From the NCBI GenBank assembly GCA_949130495.1, contig OX422221.1:482519159-482583158 (forward strand): DNA of 64,000 nt, in the 5' to 3' direction. The translations under genes and the position numbers were made by a program. The notes below the pieces were generated by a model. It made no database searches. It saw only the letters and a list, made by a program, of their open reading frames with translations, and was not told the origin of the DNA. The stretch is from Sambucus nigra (lineage: Eukaryota; Streptophyta; Magnoliopsida; Dipsacales; Adoxaceae). Of the stretch, positions 1 to 10,383 are shown one piece after another. The stretch's first letter is position 1, and each line of letters opens with the position of its first letter.

Positions 1-759
1 AGGGCCTTCTTCCACTAGAGAATGGAAGAATATTCCCAAGGATCTTCTCATGTAGCTGAGATAGTGAGATTATAAGTACTAAAATGCGATTGAGTACGGC
101 CTAATACCCACAGAGGGATGGTCAGGACAAGCAGTCTAATTGAATGCGGGAGAGAAAATTTTATGTGAACCCTGAGATCTTAGGGGAGGACGAGAGTATT
201 ACCTTCCACTAGTGGAGTTTGTGTCCAAATAACTCCTATAAATTCACGTTCGGGAAGAGTGCCAGTAGAAGTATGGCATGGTAAACGTGGTTGTTGTCCT
301 ACTTGAGATCTAAAGTGGGGGGGGGGACCAGTTATGATTTAAAATATCGGAGAATGATCGATATTATCGTAGATATTGTGTGTGAAACATATATTTCATA
401 ACCAATTTACTTATATGAATGACACGAGACAAAGTCGTATGTATATGAAAAGAGGATAAATCTACTAAGGTGTAAATAGTAGAATGCTAGATAGTGAATA
501 TCTAAAATAAAGTTGAAGTAGTGAAACTTAAGCAGAAAGTCTTGGGCAAGAGCCTATATGACAGGGTAACCTGGATTTTAAAGGAAAAATATGTGAAGTG
601 TTCATTATTAAGGGTATTCGATAGCGTACTATATGGGTGGTACGGAGTAGCTTAATTGTGATCGTCGGGATGCGATGCGCAATATCTTTACAACATTGTA
701 TGTACCTGGTATACTTTTTCCGAATTTCGGGATGAAATTACGTTGTAAGGGAGGAAGTA
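1..759 (+). pseudogene. Decayed Ty3/gypsy (chromovirus-like) integrase end and 3' untranslated region
   Basis: There is no open frame, but pieces of a gypsy integrase core can be read in shifting frames. QRDGQDKQ at 111-134 corresponds to the family's HPQTDGQSE block, NNSY lies at 228-239, and VEVWHGKRGCCP at 264-299 corresponds to the usual EALYGRKCRTP-W block. These blocks are in the right order for the end of an integrase. From about 310 to 746 only the untranslated tail is recognisable; it ends in a GGGATGAAATT motif typical of Del/Tekay-like elements just before the polypurine tract. Many stops and frameshifts show that the copy is old. The clade assignment is an inference from these motifs, the long LTR and the tRNA-Met-type primer site. 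Confidence 0.6.
747..759 (+). other. Polypurine tract
   Basis: The purine run AAGGGAGGAAGTA directly precedes the TGTAACACCCC start of the LTR. This is the position and composition expected of the plus-strand primer of a gypsy element. Confidence 0.7.
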
Positions 760-2370
760 TGTAACACCCCGCATTTTTGACGATTTAAATAATTATGCGA
801 TTAATTATTATTATGGGAATAAATGTACGATTAATTATTGTTGTTGGATTAATTAAATTAAAATGTGAGAAATTAATTTGTTATTAATCCGGATTAAAAT
901 AATTATTAACTAGCGTGCCAAGGGTTAATACTTATTGTTGTGAACTGTTAAATATTATTGGGTGATATGTAATATGGAATTATGATATTTGATAAATTAT
1001 CGGAAGTGAGAAATGTGGCAGTTTGGTAATTTAAATCTGACATGCGTGTAAGTCGTGTCGGGACTAATTGAATGGAATAAAAAGAGAAATTATTTATATT
1101 AACTCGTATGGTCATTTAAAGTGCTCCATTGAGTCCGGGAGGGTCGAGATAGTCAAAATAGTATACCCGAGTGTTTAGTTTGGGTCCCGGGCGATTTTAG
1201 GCCTAACCGGCACCCCGTAGGGGTAGTTTTGTAATTTGGATTTTTGGGCTAAACTAATGGACGAAAATTGGGATTAATTATAACACCTAAGGAAAGGCCA
1301 TTAGGGTTAAGAAGTGAAAGGAATTTAGAACGGCCGTGGAGGGTGTGAGGGAGAACCAAATTCCACGAGAGAAGACTCATTTGACATCACCTTGCACAAC
1401 CGTGACCACCAACGCGTAGATCGCGAAGAGAGGAACGCGTATATACAAACATCACCAATGGATCAGACCGTCATATTCGAGGAAAGTGTTTATTACTTGC
1501 TTTCTTTTACCAATAATCATACTCTTGTTAGTCTAGGTGGAATTAATCATGATTTATATGTTAATTGGGTGAAAATTGGAGATTTAAATTATGATTAAGG
1601 ATTGGTTTAATTAGTGGTTGGAATTCATTCATGTATGTAGAGTATTAATCATATAATTTGATTATATATTGATAAATGAATCTGGTTTGATTATGTCCTT
1701 TAATTGGAATTTTGGAAACTAGGGTTCATGTGAATTAATTTGGGAGTTTTATGTAATTATGATGATTAATGACGAATTAAGGATCCTAGGATGATAGAAA
1801 TGATCTATAACCTGTTAGGGGTTGATGGGTATTGATGATGAGTTTTTGGGAATTGAATCTTAGAGGTTTTTGGTTCAAAAATGGAGAAAAACGTTGAAGT
1901 TTGGAGAAGAAGACGAACAGTGCAATCTCGCGCGATCTCGCGCGAAGTGGTTCAAACGAGATGGGGATCTCGCGCGAAGTGGTTCAAACAACATGCATTC
2001 TGGTTCGAACGACATGCCATTCTGGTTCAAACCACATGTCATTTTGGTTCCAACCACAGGGTGAATTTCTGGGAATTTTGCTTGGAGCCCAGTTTGGAGG
2101 TTATTGGTTTATTGGAGTGAGATAAACTACCAAATAGTTTCAAATAAGAAGGAATTTTGGTAAAAGTATGTGGGAATTAATACTTTAATTATTTCAGTAT
2201 AGAAAGAATGTGCCTTGGAGATTACGAGAGAGATAGTAATCTAATTATTTATACTATACATATTAATGAGGTTAAAATACGTATGGGGAGTATATATGTA
2301 GGTTGGAGAAAATACCTATAAATTATAATAGGATGTGTGTATGCCTATTATGTGAGATTATTATTAAGAG

Positions 2371-2727
2371 CATTAAGGGTGATAACCCGGGGGTACAAGA
2401 ACCTTATAGTTAAGGGCACTAATGAGTGATAACTCGGGGTTGCAGAAACTCTATTGTTAAGTGTACTAATGGGTGATAACCTGAGGGTACAAGGATGATT
2501 ATTGTTAGGCACACTAATGGGTGATAACCCAGAGGCGCTGGATTATTATTGATAAGTTCATTAATGGGTGCTAAGCCGGGGATGTAATATTCTATTGTTA
2601 GGCGCACTAATGGGTGATAACCCCGGGGGGCTGAATTATTATTGATAGGTGCATTAATGGGTGCTAACCCGGGGATGCATGATTTTCTGTATATGTGCAC
2701 TAATGGGTCTTAGTCGGGGGTGCAGGA
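2371..2727 (+). repeat. Minisatellite inside the LTR
   Basis: About eight imperfect copies of a unit centred on CACTAATGGGTGATAACC are present, starting near 2371, 2427, 2465, 2512, 2570, 2609, 2650 and 2698. Spacing varies from about 35 to 58 bases. The copies differ by substitutions and small indels. The minus-strand frame across them repeats GYHPLV, which is a by-product of the repeat and not a gene. Confidence 0.8.
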
Positions 2728-2730
2728 TTA

Positions 2731-2731
<1 letters not shown>

Positions 2732-2804
<73 letters not shown>

Positions 2805-2806
2805 AT
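2732..2806. repeat. (TA)n(TG)n microsatellite
   Basis: An uninterrupted TA run is followed by a TG run. Confidence 0.95.
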
Positions 2807-3895
2807 AGGGATGATGTGACTATATAAATATATATGGACTTTTGAATATTGCTACTGTGTGAAATTAGTAGATTTGGTAATAATAATAATTATTACATTG
2901 TACCAAGCGGTCTTAACCTAAGGGTTTAGGATTAGTGTATATATATATGGATGATGGGACTACAAATATGTATGAGTGTACTTGGGTAACTTTCTACTTT
3001 GTGAGAGTAGTAGATAAAATGAAAATGAGAAGTAAAATAATCTTAGTGAATAAAAGATTTAATCATTCAAACGGTGAATAATGAAATTTAGTATGTGATA
3101 TAAACTATCTGAATAGCGTATTGTGTGGCGATACGGAAATACTACTAGTGAGCATAGTTAGTATTAGTATGGTTTCTGACTAGTTAGACTGGGAGGTATA
3201 ACTAGGGGGGCATTAGATGTACGTTAGGCGTGCACAATAGACAAGATGTGAGAAACTCATGTGAGAGTTCGATAGCTAACATGCGTATAAGACTTGTTTT
3301 AAGAAAAAGTTTTAAATACTTGCTAAATTATTTTTACACATCGGGATCTGACCCATTTCTTGTATCTCTTCTCTCTTTTTCTATGTATATGTATTATATC
3401 AGGTGCTCAGCCACAAGAGTATCAGATTTAGAGATTTGGATTGCTTGACGTTCTGCAGCTGTTGGGGAAGTTGTAGGTCCTTGCAGTAGACGCATCTATC
3501 CTTTCCATTCAGTTTCATCCAGACTCCTTATTTAGGGCATATGTCGTCCACTTCTGGTTCCTTCATCGGAGTTATTGTATTCAGTTTATTGTATGGTTTG
3601 GAGTTTTGAACTGGCAAGTTTTATCCAGTCTTATTTATTTCAGTACTTGATTTATGTTCCGTATTTATTTACATTCCTATGTATGTTGAATGGTTTATAT
3701 TTTAAGATGGAAAGAAATGGATTTATTGGTTTTATTAAAATTGGAAATGTTTTGACACCTAGCTAAATTTTATATTAGGGGATTAATATGTTAAAAAGTT
3801 TTTCGACAATGATGCTGAGAATGAACCAACTGAATATCCTGTTTTAAATTGGTAGATGACTGATCACCCTATATTTAATTGGGCGGGGTGTCACA

Positions 3896-4237
3896 GGTGG
3901 TATCAGAGCATCAGGTTCTAGTGTCCTTAGGATCTGTGCAGCTTATTACGTTTCAGCGTATCATTCTTTGATGTAGAGCGTTATGATAGGATTGTTGTGT
4001 TCCCTTACGTATGGGACTTACGTTCTCCTGCTACGAATTATAATGGATGTGACTATACGAAATTCAGTGTGATTCGAACACCGAACATTTTAGCCCGACC
4101 AGCGAGGGTCGTAAGAAGAACTACGGGAGAAGAGGCTAAATAGAAGTCATAGAGTAATCAGGGGAAGAGTGATTGGGACAAAAAAATCACCACAAGAATA
4201 AAATCAAGATAAAACCAAGAATGATAATCCCCTAATA
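3896..4237 (+). other. Retrotransposon leader remnant and junction
   Basis: This non-coding sequence follows the primer site and looks like the leader of a gypsy element with no surviving gag. Near 4195-4237 it runs into old Tat sequence. A short piece (about 4205-4226) imperfectly repeats the Tat sequence found at about 4272-4294, so the junction looks rearranged. Confidence 0.5.
3898..3909 (+). other. Primer-binding site (initiator tRNA-Met type)
   Basis: TGGTATCAGAGC, two bases after the LTR's terminal CA, is the standard complement of the plant initiator tRNA-Met 3' end used by many plant LTR retrotransposons. Confidence 0.8.
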
Positions 4238-4710
4238 AAACCAATGAGCTACAGAGCATGCCTTTTGCATACAAAATAAAACCAAGAACGATAATGGGAG
4301 AGACTCCATCCATCGGTTACTCAATTTAAACTCACTAAGGAGATATCTAAGGCGAAGGATCAACCTGTATCTAGTGGGAAAAGTAAGGGAGAGTGCGGCA
4401 CTACGGGTGGTAGCCAACCAACAAAGGACCAATTGGTTTTATAACAAAAGGTTAAACCGAGCAACTTGAAAGAAGGATATTATGTACTCAAGAAGGTCAT
4501 TCAAAAATGGAACAAAGTGGAACCCAATTGGCAGGACCCATACGGAGTATCTGTAGTTGAATGACCTGGAACTTATAAAATCGAAACCCTGGAAGGCTAG
4601 TAGTGTAAAAACTCGTGGAATTTCTAGAATTTGAGGAAATACTGACAATAGTAACAACCACAATTGATAAATTGGGGATATCAAATATGTAAAATTCCTT
4701 AAATTCCTTT
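4238..4710 (+). pseudogene. Old Tat-element integrase C-terminus, left duplicate
   Basis: This stretch matches 21186-21635 with scattered substitutions. Read through its stops, it corresponds to the end of the Tat-1 integrase (about 11840-12300): the ANWINEL...VLWAYRTTPRAATGESP region, the EEVREEAAIRNAAYQQRTALFYNKRV region and the final GPYRV...PGTYRI...EG block. It breaks off on the left at about 4238. On the right it runs into the same antisense LTR, at the same CCTTT site, as the right copy. It is non-functional. Confidence 0.75.
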
Positions 4711-5625
4711 TGTAACACCCTTCACTCTGGCGTCAACCACCGCCAAACTACACCGGGCATCACTAAATAAAATATCATTCTCAGCATGTGACAGAAAAAT
4801 TGAGACATTAAAAAGCTTTAATTCCACGAGATACAATTTGAATAATTCCAAGGAATAGAAACATCCATGCAAAAAAAATCCATCACCATGTTAATTCCAT
4901 AATAAGGTCCAACTCCAAACGATAGAATAAAGTCCAGATAAATAATTCAACAAAAGATCTCCGACTGAAATCCATAAACACCTACGGATAGGAATGGCCC
5001 ACCAAAATTCATAATAACTATCTCATAATTAAATGACGGAATGAAAATAAATCAAACTACTAAAGCAATAAAATAAATATCCAGTTGTAATCCAAAGATC
5101 TTCAATCCATCCTATGCGGCTACTCTAGCAACTATACCTAAAATGTTAGTCATCGCAATTGGTCAGAGCCCACCATATGAACGCTAACTGCTCCTCCCAA
5201 TTAGGGTCCATGAACCCAAACATAAGCATCATACATGATAAATTTCACAATAGAGTATTTTAAATTAAACGATGTAATTATATGTGAATAAAGTAACATA
5301 GTACTAACTACCCACTCACTAAGACACCCCACTATTCTAGTTGAATTATTAAAATTATGACATTTTATAACAACAAGGCTATGAATTTAGTTTAATGTGT
5401 ATAATAAAATTATTATTTAAAGCGACACCGCTATAGCCAACCGACCTTTCTATTGATCCTGCACATATTTGGGCCCACCTAAAGCTATCAATACATCACA
5501 CCCTTTTCAACCAATATAGTAAGCCGACCCAATTTTCATTAGAACTGCACATATTGGCGATGCTAACATGTAACTATGTCACTATAGCCAGCCAAACCAA
5601 TTTTCGTTAGCTCTGCACATATTGG
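4711..5625 (-). mobile_element. Truncated antisense LTR, duplicate of the solo LTR at 21636
   Basis: It begins TGTAACACCC directly after CCTTT and follows 21636-22543 base for base with scattered differences. It stops abruptly at ...CACATATTGG (5625), where old Tat gag sequence starts. Because it occupies the same insertion site as the complete solo LTR downstream, it is a duplicated copy of that insertion and not an independent one. Confidence 0.8.
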
Positions 5626-5847
5626 ATGTAACTTCATTGCAGGAGGCGATGTCGGCGGTGGAGACGAATAATCATAAAGAAAAGCCTACCTTGATCAGGC
5701 GAAGGCTTGTGCTCATATTAAACAGGTCAATTTGGTCAGTCACGTTGAATCTCGCCCCAAAAATCTAAATAATGATCGTTTCTTTTTTAAAGATGACTTG
5801 TCAAGAGTTCTCTACCCGAATGATGACCCCATCATCATCATAATGAT
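5626..5847 (+). pseudogene. Old Tat element, gag end to protease start (right copy, first piece)
   Basis: Translation gives CNFIAGGDVGGG..., then RKAYLDQAKACAHIKQVNLV and DDLSRVLYPNDDPIII. These align with the Tat-2 sequence CNVITGGDAGGGD, RKAYLGEAQACSYIQRINLV and NDLAGVIYPHDDPLVI (60596-60815). The reading continues after the young element at 17835, where the protease-like VDN motif follows. It is broken by frameshifts and by the Tat-1 insertion. Confidence 0.75.
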
Positions 5848-6433
5848 TGTTGATACCAAAATTAATATGCTGATGTGGACGAATAGTATGAAGACACGTG
5901 TCAATCTACGTGGCACAATAACAGCGAGGAAGATCATTTCCCGACCAACCATGTTTCTTTCCGAGCAACGAGAATATACCGAGGAACTCTATCATGCCGA
6001 GGAACTCCATCCGAGGAACTCCATCATCCCGAGATACTCTAAGCACTCCGAAGAACTCTTTATTAACGAGCAACTAAGGCGGTCCGAACTGCACCTCGGC
6101 CGTATCATCAATTATCAGGCGGACAACTGTTCAACTATTCATTAGATTCTTGACGCACACGCTGCATTAAATGTATTACCCATTCATATGTATATCATTT
6201 AATGTATTGGACCTTTCATGTACAGCCTTGAGGCTATAAATACCTTGTATCAATCCCATTCAAAGGGACCGGAATTTCTTGAAAGAACTTGTAATCAAGA
6301 ATTCCACAAACACTCAGCAATAACATAACAGTGGACGTAGGCTTTATTCATAGCCGGACCACTTTAAAAATCTTTGTTTTATTTATTTATCTGTGATTGA
6401 ATAATTAGAGCAATCTAGCTTTTTACATCAACA
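5848..6433 (+). mobile_element. Tat-1 5' LTR
   Basis: It runs from TGTTGATACC to ...TTTACATCAACA. The U3 part holds four or five imperfect direct copies of CCGAGGAACTC spaced 14-19 bases apart (5978-6060). A TATA box lies at 6235-6242. It differs from the 3' LTR only by G/A in the AGCCG(G/A)ACC block and C/T in CTAG(C/T)TTTTT near the right end. Confidence 0.95.
6235..6242 (+). promoter_or_regulatory. LTR TATA box
   Basis: TATAAATA lies about 200 bases before the LTR end and is conserved in the 3' LTR (17636-17643) and in the Tat-2 LTR (58620-58627). It is the expected core promoter for genomic RNA. Confidence 0.75.
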
Positions 6434-6435
6434 GA

Positions 6436-6452
6436 TTGGCGCCGTCTGTGGG
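6436..6452 (+). other. Primer-binding site of Tat-1
   Basis: TTGGCGCCGTCTGTGGG follows the LTR by two bases. TGGCGCCGT is the block shared by Tat-lineage primer sites and fits the 3' end of a tRNA such as tRNA-Asp. The remaining bases fit that tRNA poorly, so the exact tRNA is not certain. Confidence 0.7.
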
Positions 6453-6496
6453 AAACGACTGTTATTATCGTTTTTCATAAAAATCATTTATCACCA

Positions 6497-8182
6497 ATGG
6501 CAGATAACCCAGAGTCCAGTAATTGAAATGCTGGAAATACTGGAAATCTTCCAAATCCATCTGCATCTCCAGATCTAGCCGGGATTATGACGAATCTGGC
6601 TCAAGGACAAACCGCCATGCAAGAATCTATGAGGCAACTCCTTCAAACTCTTCAAGGCGGTGTACCTACTTATTCAGGGCAAAGGACTGATCATGGGCAA
6701 TCACGATCCAGACGTACCGGGTCATATCGCAATGGAGAATCCAACGATTCTTCTTATCAACCTGGGCGAACTTCATCAATACGGGCTACGGATATAAATC
6801 AACATATCTCTCTTTCTCCGGAGAGAACTAGCACTTTGGAAAGATTAAGCAGGGTGTCTCCCTTCAGCCGGTTAGGACCAAGGAGGAACATGAGTCCACC
6901 TAGGGCTCCATCAAGAAGTTTTCGACCACCACCAGGCTTGAGGGAAGGATCTGCACAATCACGACCAATTACTCATCGAGATAAAACTCAGGAAGCTACG
7001 TCAGAGCAATCAGTTGCTCGGACTAAGCGGCCTGAGGAAGGGAATGAAGCATGGAAAGGTTCCATTCAACGGTTGGAGGATAGACTGGGAGAAATGGCTA
7101 AGGCGAGAAACCCCTTACAAAGAACTTTTGTTCAAGGGACACCTTTTGTGCAAGCCATTGTGGATTTCCCTACACCGTCGAAATTCAAAGCACCTGTAGT
7201 AACCCCCAGGTACGATGGAAAGACAGATCCCGTACTTCATATAGAACAGTACCAAGCTGCTGCAGATATTTACGTTGTTCCCGACGAGATGAGGTGTAGA
7301 GCATTCTCGGGAACTCTTACCGGATCTGCACAGATATGGTACAATAATCTTCCTCGGGGTAAGATTTCAACTTTTGTTCAGTTAGCCGAGCTGTTTATTG
7401 GCAATTTTTGTTTTGGAGCAAAGCCGGTAAAGCGAGTAGCGCACTTGCTAAGTGTTAGACAAAAATCAGGAGAAAGTACTAGAGATTACATAACTCGTTT
7501 CAATAACGAGAAGTTGGAAGTCATAGATTATGAAGAAAAGACAGCAATCACTGCTTTGATGAGTGGTTTGCTGCCTAACAAGCTATACTATACTCTGGCC
7601 AAAGATCCGCCTAAAAATATGTCGGAATTGATGGCAAAGGCGGCCAAAATCATGAATGCCGAGGAGGCTATGACTGCGAAGAAGAATATGGATAAAGAAG
7701 TTAAAGTGGAGGTCGACAACTCTAAGAAGAAAGATCAGAAAGGTAATGGTGGTGACAAACATTCCAGGAATAACAGGATAAAGTTGGAAGCCCTAAAGAA
7801 GTATGATAATTATACTCCATTGAAAATGGGTATTAATCATGTTTTAGAAGAGATCAGGAATAACGAGGAAATCAAATGGCCAGAGAAACTGAAGACAGAT
7901 CCCGACATGAGGAATAAGGCCAAATATTGCGAGTTTCACAAAGATCATGGCCATATGACAAAAAATTGTATAGCCCTTCAGAACGAGATTGAAACACTCA
8001 TTCGAAGAGGAAAATTATCAAAGTATGTAGATCGCAGAAGTGAAAGGAAGAATGATGATAGAACTAGAGAGAGATCTAGATCTCCTCGTCGTGCAGAGGA
8101 GATGCAGGAGGAGGAGACCTTACTGCAGAAAGAAAAGCTTACCTCGGAGAGGCTCAAGCTTGTTCATACATTCAGCGAATAA
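6497..8182 (+). pseudogene. Tat-1 gag, broken
   Basis: Capsid/nucleocapsid precursor of the retrotransposon. The natural start is the ATG at 6497, by comparison with Tat-2 (58883), but codon 10 is TGA (6524-6526) where Tat-2 has CGA, a C-to-T change at a CpG. The frame is then open from Met31 (6587). The middle part is a typical plant gypsy capsid (FPTPSKFKAPVVTPRYDG, the WYNNLP block and SVRQKSGESTRDYITRFN). Near the C-terminus is a nucleic-acid-binding knuckle, YCEFHKDHGHMTKNC (about 7924-7968). Relative to Tat-2, 130 bases are missing at 8100/8101. This shifts the frame and makes gag end at 8182 instead of running into protease. Confidence 0.9.
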
Positions 8183-10383
8183 ACCTGGCTGAGGATGATC
8201 GCCCGAGGAAGGTAAACAAAGAGAAGCTAGTGATTGGTTTTTCAAAAAACGACCTGGCAGGTGTTCTTTACCCTCATGATGATCCTTTGGTGATCAAAAT
8301 GAGAATGAAGGATGTGGTCATTTCAAGGGTGTTAGTAGACAATGGTAGTTCGGTAGATATCATGTATTATTCATGCTTTGATAGCTTGAATTTGAAATTA
8401 TCTCAATTGGAACCTTATCACAGACCCCTTCTGGGTTTTGCTGGTGAAAAAGTTTTTCCACTTGGGACGATCAAGTTGGATATACTCATTGGAACTTGGC
8501 CTGCTTGTCGAACAGAAAGAATACGCTTCTTTGTGATGGATAAGAATGTGCAGTCAGCCTACAACATCATCATGGGACGAGTGGGATTGAAGAAGTTCGA
8601 AGCAGTTCCATCCACAGTTCATCAATGTTTGAAATTCCCAACGAATTTTGGGGTTGGAGTTGTGAAAGGTGATCAAAAAGTAGCTAGGGAATGTTATTAT
8701 TCGTCTGCCGAGCAAGAGGAGCTTGAAGAGTCCAGGAAAAAGACTACTACTTACCAGGTGGAGGAAGGTACAGAAATTGAAACTCTTGATCCCAGGGATG
8801 AATCTCAACTTGTAAAAGGACAGGTGATGGAATCTACAGAAAATGTTATTCTGGACGACGAGCATCCTGAACGAATAACCCAAATAGGATCGTCGTTGGA
8901 TGTTTCAATAAAACAGGAATTGATAAATTTCTTGAGAAACAGGAAAAATACTTTTGCTTGGAGTCATGAAGACATGCCAGGAATAGATCCAAATTTCTTA
9001 TGTCACGAGCTCAATGTGAATAAGGAGATCAAGCCTGTGAAGCAGAGGAGAAGAGTGTTTAGTCCCGAGAAGAACCAGGCCATACAGGAGGAAGTCGAGA
9101 AACTCCAGAAAGCTCAATTCATTGAAGATGTAAAATATCCAGATTGGTTGGCAAATGTGGTAATGGTAAAGAAGAAAAACAACAAATGGAGAATGTGTGT
9201 CGATTTCACCGATCTCAATAAGGCATGCCCCAAGGATCACTTTCCATTGCCCAGAATTGATCAACTGGTGGATGCTACCTCGGGACACGAGCTACTCAGC
9301 TTCATGGATGCTTACTCTGGCTACAACCAGATCAAAATGAAACCTGAAGACAGGGAAAGTTCTTCTTTTATTACCCCTAGGGGAACTTATTGTTATAATG
9401 TTATGCCTTTTGGTTTAAAAAATGCAGGTGCAACATATCAGCGGTTGATGAACAAGGTTTTTACCGAACAAATCAGCCGCAACATGGAGGTCTATGTCGA
9501 TGACATGCTCACTAAAAGCAAGAAAGCTGCTGATCATTTGGTTGACTTGAGTCAAACTTTTGATCAATTGGATAAATACCAAATGAAGCTTAACCCGACG
9601 AAGTGCACCTTTGGAGTACGAGAAGGAATGTTCCTCGGATACATCGTCAATCAGCGAGGTATTGAGGCAAATCCAGATAAGATCAAAGCTCTTCTAGGGC
9701 TGCGATCTCCGACGACGAAGAAAGAAGTGCAGAGTCTTACCGGACGAGTTGCAGCGCTCAACAGATTTGTATCTCGAGCAACTGATAAATGCATACCATT
9801 CTTCAAAACACTTCGAAAAACCTTTGAGTGGAATGAGGAATGTGAAAAAGCTTTTCAAGACTTGAAGAAATACTTGGGAGCACCTCCACTGTTGTCCAGA
9901 CCAATAACAGGAGAAAAATTGTATTTGTATTTGGCAGTATCAGAGAATGCAGTCAGTTCAGCGTTGATCAGATTGGAGAATGGAGTCCAGAAGCCAATTT
10001 ATTACACAAGTAAGGCTTTCCGAGGTGCAGAAATCAGGTACCCAAAGCTAGAAAAATTGGCATTGGCACTAATTGAAGCAAGTAGAAGAATGAGGCCATA
10101 TTTCCAAGCCCATACCATCATCGTTTATACTGATATGCCATTGAGACAAGCCCTCCATAAGCCAGAAAAATCGGGGAGACTAATGTACTGGGCAGTAGAA
10201 CTTGGTGAATATGATATTGTGTATGAGCCCAGATCATCATTGAAGGGGCAAGCTGTAGCAGATTTTATAGCAGAGTTCACATACCCTGATACCCCCGAGG
10301 AGCAAAAGCTGCCTGCTGATCTACCTGTGGACGGTACAGGATCAACAGAAACATTTGCTGACCTACCTGTGGACGATACATGA
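8098..10383 (+). pseudogene. Tat-1 pol part 1: protease, reverse transcriptase, gypsy-type RNase H
   Basis: The pol frame resumes after the 130-base deletion and is open to a TGA at 10381-10383. The protease motif VLVDNGSSVDIM lies at about 8332-8367. The reverse transcriptase begins near KPVKQRRRVFSPEK and carries FTDLNKACPKDHFPLPRID, SFMDAYSGYNQI and the catalytic YVDDML. The gypsy RNase H contains YTSKAFRGAEIRYPKLEKLALAL and VYTDMPLRQ. The closing TGA replaces a GGA codon found in Tat-2, in the linker before the second RNase H. Without gag fused in frame, this part could not be made in the normal way from this copy. Confidence 0.9.

Larger units (their letters stand above)
760..3895 (+). 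mobile_element. Long LTR (about 3.1 kb) of a chromovirus-like gypsy element
   Basis: It starts TGTAACACCCCGC and ends GGCGGGGTGTCACA, so it has TG...CA ends and a short inverted similarity between them. A polypurine tract lies on its left and a tRNA-Met-like primer-binding site on its right, so internal sequence flanks it on both sides. Inside are a cluster of GGTTCAAAC/GGTTCGAAC motifs with CTCGCGCGA blocks (1925-2060), a minisatellite (2371-2727) and a TA/TG microsatellite (2732-2806). The short open frames within it look accidental. No sister LTR is present in the window, so the age cannot be estimated. Confidence 0.75.

Noticed and set aside
1392..1598. 68-codon plus-strand frame in the 3.1 kb LTR
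   Set aside because: No recognisable domain, AT-rich tail, inside an LTR; length expected by chance.
2419..2700. Minus-strand frame of 93 codons with repeated GYHPLV
   Set aside because: It is the translated minisatellite in the LTR; the periodicity comes from the DNA repeat.
3898..3920. Possible tRNA-Met gene fragment (also at 33615)
   Set aside because: Only the 12-base primer complement is present, directly after an LTR end; there is no tRNA body.
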